Below are positions 41,256-41,906 of a DNA stretch of 41,906 nt, piece by piece. The notes under the pieces are model-generated. The model saw nothing but the letters and a program-made list of their open reading frames with translations, was not told where the DNA came from and did not search any database. The stretch's first letter is position 1. Every line of letters starts with the position of its first letter. The translations under genes were made by a program, and so were the position numbers. The DNA is taken from the NCBI GenBank assembly GCA_002309615.1, contig DBXT01000026.1, positions 322 through 42,227 on the forward strand, given 5' to 3'. This DNA is from Bacteroidales bacterium UBA1205 (GTDB lineage Bacteria; Bacteroidota; Bacteroidia; Bacteroidales; WCHB1-69).

Positions 41256-41689
41256 TCATAAAAGTTGCTCACTGCTACAACCTTTTTATTATTAATTTTG
41301 AACAATAGCGGCTCTAAAGCAGGAATACCATATTTATCCATTATACCGGCATTCCCTATAAGGCATATTATATCCGTACCATATTCAGCCTTTATATGCT
41401 GCATATCCGTTACATTGTCGGTTAATACATACATAGGCTTACCCTGCCTGCTTTCTATGGCCATTTTTAATACCGTATCAAGAGGTACTGCCCTACATGT
41501 TCTACACAATTGCTGCGTACGAAAAGTAAACAATAAAAACTCTTGTTGAGGCATAGTATCAAATTGATACTTATCTAAATATTGCATCAATAATTTTTCC
41601 TCTCGGTACACTGTTCCTTGGGTAGATATATTACTACATGCATATAATATTATACACACACAACTTATTACATAACAAAATTTACTCAT
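41252..41689 (-). CDS. Thioredoxin-like lipoprotein with CxxC
   Basis: 145 residues. The signal peptide ends with a lipobox-like LYACS (Cys about 18). The body has QEFLLFTFRTQQLCRTCRAV, where CRTC sits after a predicted beta strand as in thioredoxin folds, then LDTVLKMAIESRQGKPMYVL, and a late GIPALEPLLFKINNKKVVAV resembling the cis-Pro strand. A periplasmic or outer-membrane thiol role is inferred. The start overlaps the end of the upstream gene by 8 nt (ATGAGTAA) and the stop overlaps the next frame by 4 nt, so the cluster is translationally coupled. Bacteroidales often place such lipoproteins beside propeller lipoproteins. Confidence 0.7.
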   Translation of the reverse strand: MSKFCYVISCVCIILYACSNISTQGTVYREEKLLMQYLDKYQFDTMPQQEFLLFTFRTQQLCRTCRAVPLDTVLKMAIESRQGKPMYVLTDNVTDMQHIKAEYGTDIICLIGNAGIMDKYGIPALEPLLFKINNKKVVAVSNFYE

Positions 41690-41906
41690 AACTAAACATT
41701 AATTTTGATATGATAATTGCATTATTACCCGTTTTTCTACTATTTAAAAGTCCTATACGTGTGGGATAATATTGCCGGTAATATTCACCCTGCTTAAAAC
41801 ACACATCTCCTATTATATCAAAATTTCCGTCTATCAATGTTACTCCATATACCTTGTCGGCAGTAGTGTTAAATAATCCCTCTTCATTCTTTAAAGACAA
41901 ATCCTT
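41682..41906 (-). CDS. C-terminal part of an unknown protein, possibly a six-bladed propeller lipoprotein (runs off right edge)
   Basis: About 74 residues are visible and the frame is open to the window end, so the apparent start near 41900 is not a real start. Segments KVYGVTLIDGNFDIIGDVCF, KQGEYYRQYYPTRIGLLNSR and NAIIISKLMFSYE alternate like propeller blades and end as DUF4221-type or related propeller lipoproteins do. The match is weak because only the tail is present. The gene's end overlaps the thioredoxin-like gene by 8 nt. Confidence 0.5.
   Translation of the reverse strand, partial: KDLSLKNEEGLFNTTADKVYGVTLIDGNFDIIGDVCFKQGEYYRQYYPTRIGLLNSRKTGNNAIIISKLMFSYE

Overview
The window reads as chromosome from a member of the Bacteroidota, most likely order Bacteroidales. 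It is AT-rich. Most intergenic regions carry the Bacteroidota sigma-ABfr -7 element TAnnTTTG 5-40 nt upstream of a start codon, and Shine-Dalgarno sequences are nearly absent. Type IX secretion features are present (a PorZ-like protein and a CHU_C/type B C-terminal domain), as are SPII lipoproteins typical of the phylum. I see no tRNA, rRNA, CRISPR array, insertion sequence, prophage or integrase. Most of the window is core chromosome; only the last ~1.6 kb looks like a variable region.

Layout: 1-380 is the start of a UDP-galactopyranose mutase gene running off the left edge. 530-3914 (+) holds a periplasmic thioredoxin-fold protein, CreD and a secreted alpha/beta hydrolase. 3924-6749 (-) is a tight three-gene unit: ECF sigma factor, a membrane protein in the anti-sigma position carrying a type IX sorting-like C-terminus, and a catalytically dead M16 peptidase homologue. 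6818-10196 (-) holds a beta-CASP metallo-hydrolase and a VOC/SDR gene pair. 10380-12056 (+) is the ABC-F protein EttA. 12061-19213 (-) is a probable guaA-LysM/receptor protein-oligopeptide binding lipoprotein-comEC operon. 19407-20756 (+) is an NSS-family symporter. 20982-24865 (-) is fumC, porZ and a small membrane-protein gene missing from long-ORF predictions. 25065-30105 contains purN converging on tamB. 30361-32200 (+) is a pair of exported proteins of uncertain function. 32403-34193 (+) is rpsF-rpsR-rplI and adk. 34239-39100 contains a flavodoxin-domain lipoprotein, a PepSY-like protein, a YitT-type membrane protein, a tyrosine/serine-rich secreted protein and the GTPase Obg. 39200-39961 (-) is a VanX-type D,D-dipeptidase lipoprotein.

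The right end (40067-41906) contains a promoter-driven, terminator-ended structured RNA of about 180 nt that folds as a rod with a central bubble, like 6S RNA. It is followed by an AT-rich lipoprotein gene and, on the other strand, a compact overlapping cluster: the end of a possible propeller protein, a CxxC thioredoxin-like lipoprotein and what looks like the tail of an alpha/beta hydrolase.

Envelope biogenesis and export dominate the functions (PorZ, TamB, CreD, D,D-dipeptidase, LysM protein, sigma/anti-sigma system), mixed with translation (S6, S18, L9, EttA, Obg) and nucleotide synthesis (GuaA, PurN, Adk). I found no multi-gene defence or mobile system. The best candidates for undescribed biology are the structured RNA, the anti-sigma/CHU_C fusion and the 57-residue membrane protein overlapping porZ.
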